A stretch of 64,000 nucleotides of DNA from Symbiodinium natans. Lineage: Eukaryota > Sar > Dinophyceae > Suessiales > Symbiodiniaceae. The stretch is taken from the NCBI GenBank assembly GCA_905221605.1, contig CAJNDS010002291.1, positions 214,501 through 278,500 of the forward strand, given 5' to 3'. Made by a program: the position numbers and the translations under genes. Shown one piece after another: positions 20,040-30,462 of the stretch (positions are counted from its first letter, which is position 1; each line of letters begins with the position of its first letter). Below the pieces are notes generated by a model. That model saw nothing but the letters and a program-made list of their open reading frames with translations, made no database searches and was not told the origin of the DNA.

Positions 20040-20840
20040 GCGGAGGCTACCTTCGTGTCTCAACCTCTGTCTCGAGGAGTTAGAATCTGTTGAGTCGTGA
20101 AGGCAACAGCCAGGATGGGAGAATGAACCACAAGTCCCTTTTAAAGGCTTGGAAGCAGACCTTATAATGTCGACAGCGGTGAGTACATGACCGCCGTTTC
20201 TAGGTTGGGTTCCAGCCCACGGTTCTGTCTCTCACGTAATGCGGGTGCATGAGGAAACGGAGGAAACCGACAAAGCGACCCACTCTGAGCCAACACATGA
20301 TTACAACGAAGCCAGTTGGCATATGAACGCGCGTACGGACAAAAGACCCGCCCGGACAAGCCAGCGGCATCTTGCTTATCGACTAAAGGGGCATGCTAGG
20401 CCAACCGCTCCCTCCCCCCAAACAGCCCATTCCTGGGACCCAATTTACCTTTCGTTTAGCAGTGCACTGATTGCCCTTAACTAGTAGGTGTAATGGTTTA
20501 ACCCATATGCCCTAAACCCTAACCCTAAACCCCAAACCCTAAACCCAAGAAACCGTAGGTAAAGAGGCTCCCAGGTTAACATGTTAAACGCTCCATTCAT
20601 GCGCTAGCATGTCTTGAAGGGGAAGCAGGGTGGCGCCTTCTGTTCTCCTCCGTACACATCCCTTTTAGAGGGGGTTTAGGGTTTAGGATTCTAAGGGCAC
20701 CTGAAATTCCGGGATTCCCCATCCCAGAGCCCTCAAGAGAACATCTTCGCTCATGTTGGAGCTTCCCTATCACAGCACATGGCAGCAACGCGCTGCCTGG
20801 TGTGGAGAAGGCGCCAGCGAAGGCAACCTCATTGGATCAA
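20040..20840. other. Non-repetitive stretch without an identified gene
   Basis: Overlapping ORFs on both strands (minus 20162-20359, plus 20239-20484) give no recognisable domain. TA repeats lie just before it (19982-20018). Confidence 0.3.
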
Positions 20841-20884
20841 TCCCTAAAGCCTAAAGCCTGAACCGCCCGAGCCCTGAATCGAAG

Positions 20885-21055
20885 ACCCTGGCTTTCGCGG
20901 CTTCTGTCTTTGTGGGATCCGAATACATGTGGCTTGTAAGCAGAGAACCGTCCATTTCGAGTGTCATCTCGATTTTTGAAGGCCTTGAGTGTGCGTGGGA
21001 GGGGTCTTGTTTGCAAGGCGGGCTTCCTTGCGAAAAGGAAGAAAATCAAGAGAGG
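20885..21055 (+). CDS. Possible exon
   Basis: Reads GSEYMWLVSREPSISSVISI then FEGLECAWEGSCLQGGLPCE, before a G-rich run at 21060-21102. Composition is protein-like; unidentified. Confidence 0.3.
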
Positions 21056-21585
21056 AGGGCGCGGGGGGGTGGGGGGGGGGGGGGGGCCGGGGGGGGGGGG
21101 GACCGATCTGCAGCCTGCATCGAAAATAGGGGTGTGGGAGTCTAGAGGCTATCAGGCGTTTACGAGGAGCTTAGGGGTTGGAGTTGAAAGGGCCCTGAAC
21201 TCAAGCCCCATAAACCCCAGAAGCTGAACCCGGCGCCCTAAACTGAATCCTAAACCGCATGGATCGTCCGGGCTGACAAAATTCTGAACTGCTTGGGTCG
21301 TCCTGGCTGACAACCTTCTGTCTTTTCAGGAAAGCTGTAGGAAATATTCAACAAATGGTACCCTATAGCATCATTGCAAAGGCGTGTAAGAGAATATAAA
21401 GTACCAAATTTCCACTCCCTATTATGAAGAAGTAGCAAGTTTCATTGTCGTTCGTCTCTTTTGCGTACCTAACTGTATTTTAACATGCTAGAATGGATAG
21501 GAACACTTGATTTTCTCCGACATCCTACATATACTAACCCCGAAAACAATGAAAGCTACAATTGCAGACGCCAGCACTACCCTCA

Positions 21586-21673
21586 CCTGGGACCCCCTTC
21601 ACCTACGGTTTTATGGGTTATACCTAGTAATTAATGGTAGCTACTACCAAACTGTAGGTAAATAGAGTCCCAG
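21586..21673. mobile_element. MITE family E, best-preserved copy
   Basis: Ends CTGGGACCCCCTTCACCTAC and ACTGTAGGTAAATAGAGTCC then CAG form the terminal inverted repeat around a TTATACCTAGTAATTAATGG core. Confidence 0.7.
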
Positions 21674-22128
21674 GTATGGCCTTAAACTTCCACGCCTGCT
21701 TCCACAAACACCTCTCCGGGCCCCGCACCCCAGATCAGACGGGCTGCCCTGGTGAATTTTGTGGAGCTTCGGCTTTGGGGGCTTGGGTACTCACATGCAG
21801 CCTGTCAGGGTTTAGGGTTCAGGGTTTAGGGTTCAGGGTTTGGGGTTTAGGGTTTTGGGTTCAGGGCTACAACTCGGCTGCTGCATACGCACTCCCGCGA
21901 TGCATCGGTCGCTCCTGCTGGAAGGAATACCAAACCCTAAGCCATGAGTAGCACCTGCCCGGATCCTTGCTTATGGGGTGGTACCCAGTCTCATTCCTCT
22001 CTACGAACCATACCACACCCCCCCCCCCCTCCCCGCCCCCTAGAAACCTCAAAGCTTCGCATCCTCCATGGAAGGACCGCATGAAGCCAGAAGCCCACGC
22101 AACCCACCTTTAGTCGTCTGAAACTTGG

Positions 22129-22226
22129 GATGTTCCCTCCTTATCTTAGCAGTCCTTGATAGGGATTACCGGGATTACAGTATCCCCTACTATATTCCCA
22201 ATTAAGGACTGTTAGTAAAATGGGGG
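22129..22226. mobile_element. MITE family F copy
   Basis: TTGGGATGTTCCCTCCTTAT on the left and GGACTGTTAGTAAAATGGGG then GAACATC on the right. Confidence 0.65.
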
Positions 22227-22444
22227 AACATCAAAAACCAAAACTGCTGCCCTAAAACCCTGCCCGAACCTTCGAAGTGAACCTTCAAAATCCTGAACCT
22301 TCAACTCCAAAGCCCTGAACCCTAAATGCGACACCCTAAGCCCCAAAACCCGGAACCCTAAGTCCAACACCCTAAACCGCAAAGCCCTGAACCCGAAACC
22401 CCAAAGCCTAAGACCCAAACCCTGCCAGAAACCCCAAAGCCTTA

Positions 22445-22582
22445 GTCCCAAACCCTAAACCCTAGACCCTAACCCTAAACTAAACCCTGAACCTAAAACC
22501 CTAAACCCTAAACCCTAAACCCTAAACCCAAAACCCAAAACCCAAAACCCTAAACCCTAAACCCTAAACCCTAAACCCTACC
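22445..22582 (-). repeat. Telomeric array, CCCTAAA orientation
   Basis: About nineteen units with CCCAAAA variants. Confidence 0.9.
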
Positions 22583-22591
22583 AGCCCGCAC

Positions 22592-22672
22592 CTGGAGGCC
22601 CCTGAGATGCTTCAGCTGCGAGTCCTTCGAGTGGGTGGAGACCTGGGAGCCGAGGATTTGCAGCTTCGGGGG
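22592..22672 (-). CDS. Exon framed by outward telomeric arrays
   Basis: Reads PKLQILGSQVSTHSKDSQLK then HLRGLQ, followed by GTGCGGG as a donor and then TTTAGGG repeats. Preceded on the sense strand by CCCTAAACCCCCCTCAAG. Unidentified. Confidence 0.5.
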
Positions 22673-22679
22673 GCTTGAG

Positions 22680-23350
22680 GGGGGTTTAGGGTTTAGGGTT
22701 TAGGGTTTAGGGTTTAGGGTTTAGGGTTTATTGAAATTATTAAGGGTTCAGGTCCGGGGAAAGTTTCGAGGAGTTTCGAGGGGTTTCTGTTTTGGATGTT
22801 TCTTAACAATTTCAAGTTACAGGGGCTTGAGGGTTTAGGGTTTAGGGTTTACAACCCTCGGGTTTAGGGGTTTTATGGTTGGGGTTTAGGGTTTGGGGAG
22901 TTTAGGTTTGGGGTTTAGGGTTTAGGGAGCTTGGTAGGGCTGGCGGTTTAGGGTTTAGGGAGCTTAGGTTTCGAGGGTGTGTAGGTCTTCAGAGATTTCA
23001 GGGCTTCTTCAGGCTTTAGGGTTGAGGGCTCTCCGAAGCTTCGCTAAGCCCCATCTGCCCTCCTACCTTGTCCTACCTTAACCCGAGACCCGAACCCGTA
23101 AACCTAAGGCTTACGGTTTAGGGTTTACGGTTCAGGGTGTAAAGACATATCTACACCTTAAATCCTACACCCTTAAACCTTTAAACCCTTAGCCCTGCAC
23201 ACGAAGCAGACGTCCCCATCAACGTCTCAACGGGCTGAGGCCAGGTGGACGCCAGCCATCAGCCCAAAGAACCAGGTCAACCCCAACCCCACACCTAGAC
23301 AAGTGACATAATCGTCTTTGGAAGCAAATCCACATGCCGAGCCCGAAACC
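22680..23350 (+). repeat. TTTAGGG arrays and degenerate telomere-like sequence
   Basis: Array at 22685-22730, then short TTTAGGG clusters to 23000. 23095-23175 includes TTTACGG variants. No gene seen. Confidence 0.7.
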
Positions 23351-23567
23351 CTAAACCCTGAACCCTAAACCCTAAACCCTAAACCCTAAACCCTAAGCTC
23401 GAAGATGGACCCTCTGTGCCACGGACGCTTCGGAGCGGAGCCCCGAAACACCTAAAAACACTTCATACACCCCAGGCGCCAAAACTGTAAGAAACCCTTA
23501 AGCTCTAAGAACCAATAGACCCCTAAAGGGGTTTAGGGTTTAGGGTTTAGGGTTTAGGGTTTAGGGC

Positions 23568-23680
23568 CTGAAAATTTCTGCAGCTTCCCGAGGCAGCGAC
23601 GTGGCTGGGAGAACGGGAGGGGGAGGAGGCCCCCTCCTCCGACACCAAGTCATGCTCCTGGAAACATGCTTGCAAGCCGA
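23568..23680 (-). CDS. Low-complexity exon
   Basis: Reads GLQACFQEHDLVSEEGASSP then SRSPSHVAASGSCRNFQ. Serine-rich and probably disordered. TTTAGGG arrays lie on both sides of the plus strand. Confidence 0.4.
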
Positions 23681-23684
23681 AGGT

Positions 23685-23762
23685 TTAGGGTTTAGGGTTT
23701 AGGGTTTAGGGTTTAGGGTTTAGGGTTTAGGGTTTAGGGTTTAGGGTTTAGGGTTTAGGGCA
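23685..23762 (+). repeat. Telomeric array, TTTAGGG orientation
   Basis: Eleven perfect units. Confidence 0.95.
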
Positions 23763-23800
23763 AGCCGAAGGCTTAGTGTTTAGGCTTGCTCAGAGGTTCA

Positions 23801-23946
23801 TGGTACTCATGAACCAATTATAACTGTACTTCTAACTGTACTTATAACCATGTTAGGGCACTTTAGGGGCTTATAAGTGGGTTGTAAGTACAGCCAGTAC
23901 AGCTATAAGATTGTTGATTAATTAGCAAGTACCATGAACCTGCAAG
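23801..23946. mobile_element. MITE family G, short copy
   Basis: Begins GGTTCATGGTACTCATGAAC and ends AGCAAGTACCATGAACC, with the ACTGTACTTATAACCATGTT and GGGCTTATAAGTGGGTTGTA motifs of the family inside. Confidence 0.7.
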
Positions 23947-24667
23947 TAGGGTTTCAGGCAGCTTTATGGGGTAGGACTCTAAACAAGGGTTCCTAGTTCA
24001 AGGCAGTTGAAGGGTGTATAAGAATCAGGGTTTTCGGGCTTTGGGTTTTACATCCGAAACCACGACCGAAACACCAATAAGGGTGACATGCCACAACAAG
24101 CAAGGCATAGTGGTAGCAAACTGATTTGAGGACCCACCGTCCAGGGTGAAGATGGCCTGTTGGGCCGGCTAGGGTCGTTAGCTCTATTTCGTTAGGGTTT
24201 AGGGTTTAGGGTTTAGGGTTTAGGGTTTAGGGTTTAGGGTTTAGGGTTCTGAGATTCTGGGGGGCTTTAAGGGAACCCTAGGGCCGAAACTCTAAAGCCT
24301 TGTAAGGGGTGACAACGGGAACCCAACATGGGATCAGAACTTCGAGATGACTCCATAGGGTTTAGAGTTTAGGGTTTAGGGTTTAGGATTTAGGGTTAGG
24401 GTTTAGGGATGTGCGATGACGCTTGCAATTGTTTGGGGTTTAGGGTTCAGGATTTAAGTGTTAGGGTGTTACAAGATATTACAGTGTTGCTACATAGCCC
24501 CGCTTTTCCTTCTATACTCTACTACTTTAGGACTTAGATTCGGGCTACCCTTTTTCTGGCTCTTGGATTGGGGTTACTTTTGGGGAAGTTGAACCCCATG
24601 ACTTGAAGGGTGGGGGAGTCCAAGCTGGCCGACTTAGGGCGGTTTAGGGTGTAGGTTTTAGGGTTTA

Positions 24668-24770
24668 GGGTTTACAGGGGGTCCTTTTGCTCTGATTCCA
24701 GCGTCTCGGCATCACTTTTCCTCGGGGCGCAAAGGCCGATCAAAGTCAGCCAAAGCACACGAAGTATGGG
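24668..24770 (-). CDS. Possible exon beside a family I element
   Basis: Reads ILRVLWLTLIGLCAPRKSDA then ETLESEQKDP; hydrophobic start then charged. The sense-strand 5' neighbour is the family I element (24775-24868), which may serve as the intron. Confidence 0.35.
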
Positions 24771-24774
24771 TTTA

Positions 24775-24868
24775 TATTCCTTGTAACCCACAAGGACACC
24801 CACCAGAAATTCCCTCAAATATTTAAAAGGGGTCCTAAATACACTCACCAATAACAGTAACATATACC
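24775..24868. mobile_element. Family I dispersed element
   Basis: CCTTGTAACCCACAAGGACA, CCCACCAG and ACACTCACCAATAACAG match the copies at 9590 and 40419. Confidence 0.5.
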
Positions 24869-25317
24869 CAAATCCCTAATGCCTTTAATCCCTAAACCCT
24901 GAACCCTAAACCCTAAACCCAACGGCCCAGGCTGGGGTGCCCATCATGGGCTTAGGCCTGTAAGGTTTTGAGGCTTGAGGGGGTGCCTAGGCCGCCAAAG
25001 TATGTCAAAACAGAAGCCTAAAACCCCTAAAAAAAGGCCATAAGTTTGCACATGTTGGAGGTTTTGGTAGGGTTCAGGGCTTTTAGCCTTCGGGTGTAGG
25101 AGTTTGTTCCCAAGAAGTTCTCCTCTCACCTCTAAGCCTGTACAAGCTCTAACATGTGTGTGTGCATGCACATGGAAAACCTGTGAGTTGTTTTGTATCG
25201 GGGTTTAGTGGTTCGGCTGGAAAGCGGATGTTCCTTGGGCCAAGGAGACCGCCCCTGAGGCCCACAGCTCCCGGCGTGCCGCGGAGACTGGATCCCAAGA
25301 AACCATGCTGCGTACCC

Positions 25318-25492
25318 TGATTCTCTCTGTGTCTCTGCCTCTCTGTTCTCTCTGCGTCTCCCTGATTTTTTCTGTCTCTCTCTCTCTCTTCTCTCTGAAT
25401 CTCCCTCTCTCCTTCTCTTCTTCTCTCCTTCTCTGCCTCTCTCGTTCTTTCTCTCTCTCTCTCTCTGTCTCTCTCTCTGTCTGTTTCTATCA
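25318..25492 (+). repeat. CT-rich microsatellite
   Basis: CT dinucleotides with GT interruptions; both strands give artefactual ORFs. Confidence 0.95.
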
Positions 25493-25742
25493 CCCTCTGC
25501 GGTCTAGCCCAAGTCGAAGACACCCTCGTAACCAAGCCGCCTACAAGTACATCCTTCGCTATGCTATCTAACTCCTGAAATGCCGGGAAAATGGATCTAA
25601 GCCCGCCGCTTTGAGACTTGCCGCGGCCAGCTCGGATGGGCTTCCGGGATGCGCAAAATCTTGCGGCAGAGATTTGGCATTCAGGGATTCCGGGGGGTGC
25701 TGTGGACTGTGGAATGTGCAGGGCTTCATGTTAAAAAGAGGC

Positions 25743-25850
25743 GGGTTTAGGCTTAGGGTTTAGGGTTTAGGGTTTAGGGTTTAGGGTTTAGGGTTTAGGG
25801 TTTAGGGTTTAGGGTTTAGGGTTTAGGGTTTAGGGTTTAGGGTTTAGGGC
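25743..25850 (+). repeat. Telomeric array, TTTAGGG orientation
   Basis: Fifteen units, almost all perfect. Confidence 0.95.
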
Positions 25851-26480
25851 TACTCAATCCAGAGCCCCCTACACAGCAGCAACGTGAAGGTCAAGCTTAA
25901 AGATTCTGATGGTCTGTGGCCTGAGAAACCAACATGCTGCGCCCCTTTTTTTCCTGAAGATGCAATCCGGCAGGAACCCTTGGTTTAGGGTTTAGGGTTT
26001 AGGGTTTAGGGTTTAGGGTTATGGGTTTAGGGTTTAGGCTTTAGGGTTTAAGCGACCCTGAGTACTCAAAAAAGAATACTGCGGACCTAAGCACTTGGGG
26101 ACTGTTGCATTTAGCTCCTTCGGACCATTGCAACTGCACTCTTACAAAGAAGTGCAGGCTCTGAACCCTAAACAACCCTAAACCATTAACCCTAAACCCT
26201 AAACCCTGAACCCCGAACCCTGAACCCTGAATCCTGAACCCTGAACCCTAAACCCTAAACCCTAAACCCTAAACCCTAAACCCTAAACCCTAAACCAGCC
26301 CGTACACCTAAGGCTCCAGCGCTGCCCATAGGGTTTAGGGCTTAGGGCTTAGGGTTTAAGGCTGTTTAGGGTTTAGGGTTTAGGGTTTAGGGTTTAGGGT
26401 TTCGGGTTTCGGGTTTAGGGTTTAAGGCTGTTTAGGGTTTAAGGCTGTTTAGGGTTTAGGGTTCAGGTTTCGGGATAAGA
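25851..26480. other. Telomere-like arrays of both orientations, no gene seen
   Basis: TTTAGGG 25982-26050, CCCTAAA 26205-26295, TTTAGGG 26325-26470. Confidence 0.6.
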
Positions 26481-26489
26481 AACCCTAAC

Positions 26490-26563
26490 CTTCACACGAG
26501 CGGACAAGAGCCTGCTTCTTGTTCTGCAGCTCAGACCCTTCCCCGTCCGCAAACGCATTGGGG
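26490..26563 (-). CDS. Exon with GT donor inside telomere-like sequence
   Basis: Reads PNAFADGEGSELQNKKQALV then RSCE, followed by GTTAGGGTTTC. Acidic-to-basic helical segment, unidentified. Confidence 0.5.
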
Positions 26564-26869
26564 CCGACCTAGCTTTCTCAAGAAGCGGGGTCTCTTGAGA
26601 CCCTAAACCCTAAACCCTAAACCCTAAACCCTAAACCCTTGACCCTTAACCCTAAACCCTAAGCCCTAAACAAAACCCTCATCGGTTTTTAGGGTTCACC
26701 TGAAAACCCTGCTCGGGGAGCTCCTTCTTACCAGTCTTGGCCCTTCTATGATGGGTGGCCAGGTCGGGTTAGGGTTCAGGGTTCAGGACGGTTTAGGTTA
26801 CCCTAAAGCCTAAACCCTAAACCCTAAACCCTAAACCCTAAACCCTAAACCCTAAACCTTAAACCCTAG

Positions 26870-26940
26870 ACGATCTGTGGGGCTTGCAGAGCTTCGGCTT
26901 CGGGCACGAGTGCGCCATCGAAATGCTCCAGGGGTCGTGT
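26870..26940 (+). CDS. Exon after a CCCTAAA array
   Basis: Plus strand reads DLWGLQSFGFGHECAIEMLQ then GSC. It follows CCCTAAACCTTAAACCCTAG, so the array supplies the AG. Unidentified. Confidence 0.45.
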
Positions 26941-27191
26941 GAAAACAGGGACTGCCAAAAAGCGCCAAAATGATGCGAGAAGCCCGAAGCTCGAAAGGCG
27001 TACCAAATATTCTCAAGCCTCCCTCAATGCCCCCACCCCACCCCCTCCAAGAATCTAAGACCTAAAGCAGCAAGTGTACCCATTTCTGTGGTGAGGCTGG
27101 GGCGCCCTTTTGCAAACCCACCCTAAACCCTAAACCCTAAACCCTAAACCCTAAACCCTAAACCCTAAACCCTAGACCCTAGACCCTAACA

Positions 27192-27283
27192 CTGTGTTCC
27201 GGGCTCCCAGGAGACCGTAGCTTGCCTCCTGGCAGCTTCTCCCAAGACTTCTCGGGTTATCCTACTGGTCCTTAGAAAGGAAT
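27192..27283 (-). CDS. Exon before a telomere-type intron start
   Basis: Reads [20 protein letters not shown] then VSWEPGTQ; on the sense strand it is followed by TGTTAGGG and TCTAGGG/TTTAGGG units. Confidence 0.4.
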
Positions 27284-27316
27284 GTGGGAAGAGGTGCCTT
27301 GTATGATCTGTTGAAG

Positions 27317-27357
27317 GATATATATATATATATATGTGTATACATATATATATATAC

Positions 27358-27388
<31 letters not shown>

Positions 27389-27478
27389 GATATGTGCATA
27401 TATATGTATATGTATATGTATGAATATATATATATATATACACTTATTTTCTATATTTATATATTTATATTTATATAG
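27317..27478. repeat. TA-rich microsatellite
   Basis: Alternating TA with GT/CA steps; responsible for Tyr/Ile-rich pseudo-ORFs on both strands. Confidence 0.95.
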
Positions 27479-27719
27479 GGGGATGTAAGGTGCCAAATTC
27501 TCTCGTTCCCTACTAAGAACCAGCAGGCTTAGGCGTATAAGAATTCTGAGTTGCTAGTCAAGGGCTTCTGCTGATGTTGTTGAACTGAAAGGGGCTGCGC
27601 GATAGCGCTTAGGCTTCAAAAGAGAAAGGTAGCGCTGGCAACTTCGTAGTTCTCCAACAACCAGGGAACAGAACACGTAAAGATCTAGTGTTCAGAGTTC
27701 AGGGGCATTTTGTTTGAGC

Positions 27720-28430
27720 CCAGACACCCTAAACCCTAAACCCTAAGTCCAAAACCCTAACCCTAAGCCCTAAACCCTAGACCCCAAACCCAACATGTGT
27801 TAAGGACCACTCCTCGCGGCCTAAGTTTGGGGTGGAGGCTGATTTCCAGGCGGTGCGCTCGCTGCCGACACTTTCTCAGGGGTAGTTCTATGGGCCCTTA
27901 ATATGGTCGCTTACCTCCTTCAAAGGGTTCTGAAGTATGTGCCCTTGGGTTGTTTGGGGTATATACAAGAGTAAGTCGAAGACATCGTAAGGTGCTGGTC
28001 GACCTCGACGTTCAGGTTACCTATGCCTTTGAACCTATTTTTTTAAGACAACCATGTTCGTGCTTAGTAGAATATGGTGAGAGAACTAGGCCCCCCCCCC
28101 AAAAAAAAATGGAACTGCAAGCAAGGCTGCAGGCATCTTAGACCAAGTTCGAAGAAGCATGCACCTAACAAAGAAGAGGTCCTTTAAAGTTGATATTTTG
28201 AGTGTTCAAAGATGGCTAGTATACCCCAGAAGCCCTTATCAAGGCCATTTATAGATCATGCGGATTATAAGGTCCAATAGCCCAATAGCACATCCTGGTT
28301 TTTCGGATAGCTGAAACGGCATGCCATTTGGGAGTGGAAGGTGAAAAGCCTTGATAAGCATGTCGACTCCTGCTTCAGAGGGGGTCGGAATGGGGTTTAG
28401 GGTTTAGGGTTTAGGGTTTAGGGTTTGGGG
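27720..28430. other. Stretch without a confident gene
   Basis: Contains degenerate CCCTAAA (27725-27795) and a plus ORF 27950-28141 that crosses a C9A9 run; not supported as coding. Confidence 0.3.
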
Positions 28431-28491
28431 CCTTTAGGGCCTTTAGGGCCTTTAGGGCCTTTAGGGCCTTTAGGGCCTTTAGGGCCTTTAG
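28428..28491 (+). repeat. Variant telomere-like array with 9-mer GGCCTTTAG
   Basis: Seven tandem copies of a 9-mer (TTTAGGG plus CC) embedded between standard TTTAGGG units (28395-28427 and 28492-28520). Confidence 0.9.
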
Positions 28492-28564
28492 GGTTTAGGG
28501 TTTAGGGTTTAGGGTTTAGGATCTCTGACCCCAAAAGCGTGGTTCGGAAGTTACATCCTCCTAC

Positions 28565-28635
28565 CTGGAATGGAGAGACTCGGGGACTCTGGCTTGAGAG
28601 GGAGGGATCTTCGGCGAAGGTCCCTATAGATCCTC
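28565..28635 (-). CDS. Serine-rich exon with GT donor
   Basis: Reads GSIGTFAEDPSLSSQSPRVS then PFQ, followed by GTAGGAGG. Sense-strand upstream flank CCCTAAACCCAGGGTCGAG. Confidence 0.4.
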
Positions 28636-28709
28636 GACCCTGGGTTTAGGGTTTAGGGTTTAGGGTTTAGGGTTTGGGGTTTGCAGTTTGGGGTTTGGGG
28701 TTTAGGGTG

Positions 28710-28811
28710 AGTAGGCACCCAGCAAAGCTACATTGCACAGTCTTCGCTGGGATCCCCACATGCAGCTCCTGAAGGGTGTCGATCCTCTCTGGTTCATCCT
28801 GCCAAGCCGCC
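28710..28811 (-). CDS. Possible Tudor-domain exon
   Basis: Reads AAWQDEPERIDTLQELHVGI then PAKTVQCSFAGCLLT. The order L-x-x-L-x-x-x-x-PAxxxxCSxAG resembles the end of extended Tudor domains (LPPEFxxLPPQAxxCxLAG). Only one exon is seen, so the assignment is tentative. Confidence 0.35.
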
Positions 28812-28860
28812 CCCCAAAATTCTAGGGTTCCAAGTATGGGCCCCCTTTTGGGGTCGCTTG

Positions 28861-28922
28861 CTTAGGGTTTAGGGTTTAGGGTTTAGGGTTTAGGGTTTAG
28901 GGTTTAGGGTTTAGGGTTTAGG
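28861..28922 (+). repeat. Telomeric array between two copies of a CAAGTATGGGCCCC element
   Basis: Nine TTTAGGG units. CCAAGTATGGGCCCC lies on both sides (28828-28842 and 28941-28955), so the array sits inside or between duplicated element ends. Confidence 0.8.
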
Positions 28923-29530
28923 GGGTTTAGAGTTTAGGGTTCCAAGTATGGGCCCCTAATTTGGTTCTCTTGCTATAAAACCCTCAGATGCACTCTGCAT
29001 ATAACGAGGGCCCATACTACGGGTCCCTATAAACAAGGGTAAGGGACCATACTAAGAGCTCATGGTTCCAACCTGAGAATAGTGAAGAACTTCGACATGT
29101 TAACAAGAGTGTCTTTGCAGTCGTCTGTACTAGCTGAAAAAGCACCGACAAAGACACCTAATGCCCCTGTGTCCATCCTACGTACCCCCTTTCAGCCCCT
29201 AAACCCTAAACCCGAAACCCCTAACCGGAGCGCTTGAGCGCGTAAGGCCCTTGAATTCAGGGCTTGTAGGGCTGCAGTTCCTGTTGAGCAATGTAAGTAT
29301 GAGTCAGATGACTCAGAGGGTTTAGGGTTTAGGGTTCAGGGTTCAGGGTTTACGGTTTACGGTTTAGGGCTCAGGGTCTGGGGCTCGGGATCGATTGCCG
29401 ACGAGTTCAGCCAAACAAACGAAGATAAAAATGCAAATTCCCCCCCCCCTCCCCCCCAAAAAAACATTTGAAACCCTGAGCCTTAAACCCTAAACACTAA
29501 ACCCTCAACCCAAAACCCTTCTAAAAGCTA

Positions 29531-29617
29531 ACTGCAACCTGCCACGGGATCGGCCTGCTCATCCTGGGTCTCTGGCAGCTCCCGATTGCCTGAGGCGCGT
29601 GGAGGCTTCGAATCCTC
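29531..29617 (-). CDS. Acidic, proline-containing exon
   Basis: Reads EDSKPPRASGNRELPETQDE then QADPVAGC. Probably disordered; unidentified. Confidence 0.4.
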
Positions 29618-29699
29618 AATCCTACATACGGGCTTAGGGTTTAGGGCTTAGGGTTTAGGGCTTAAGGTTTGGGGTGTAGGCCCTATAAACCCTAAACTG

Positions 29700-30300
29700 C
29701 TACGAGAGTGGGGCTTAGGCAGAGTGAAGCTATATCCCGTAGACTCTCAAAACGTGTGCACGATTCTAAGGTATGTTATGCAGGGAAAGAGATATATGTA
29801 CATAAGTGGAAAATCATATATGTGCATATATATATATATATAAGAATATATATATATATGTATTTATTTATTTATTTACATATGTATATATATATATATA
29901 TATACAAGGACCGTTCAGTCTGCCTGGCCACATATATACGATACACAGTCCGCACAGCTTTTTCGACGGCAGGACGATCGTGGCGAGCATCGGAAAAAGG
30001 ACTTCAAGGAGATCCCAATGCAAAAAGACACTCGCTGAGCAAAATCGAACTTGGCGCACACGCCGGCAGAACAAGTAGCTGCACGCATGCTATGACCAGA
30101 CAACCTCCTGTCAACTCTAAAGCACGAACAAAAACCTTGTAAACCTAAACCGTATATGCTTTTCGGTAATTAACAGAGACTCCGTGCCTTCGAGACAGGA
30201 GCCCTGTAGAACTCACACCCCTCAGATGCTGATCCATCAGGATCGCGCCGGGAACCGGCAAAAGTAACGCATTGATAACTTCCAACCACCACCTTGAGAC
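29700..30300. other. TA microsatellite within an open stretch, no confident gene
   Basis: 29819-29906 is TA-rich. Flanking open sequence on the plus strand (SVCLATYIRYTVRTAFSTAG) has no recognisable family. Confidence 0.3.
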
Positions 30301-30462
30301 GGAGACCCCTTGAAGGGGTATGGCTTACGGTTTAGCGGGGTTAGTTTAGGGTTTAGGTTTAGGGTTTAAGGCCTAGGGTTTGGGGTGATTCTAGTGCTTC
30401 TGGGTACCTATCGACGTCAGCATCCTCATCCGGCTCTGACATAAACTTCACTTGCAAGCCCA

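Noticed and set aside
22212-22451. 79-codon Gly/Leu/Phe-rich minus ORF
   Set aside because: It is a translation of degenerate TTTAGGG-type repeats (GFRVLGL pattern).
27284-27496. Tyr/Ile-rich membrane protein ORFs
   Set aside because: TA microsatellite translated on both strands.
29590-29620. tRNA-like B box (CTTCGAATCC)
   Set aside because: No matching A box or cloverleaf; it lies in an open island.
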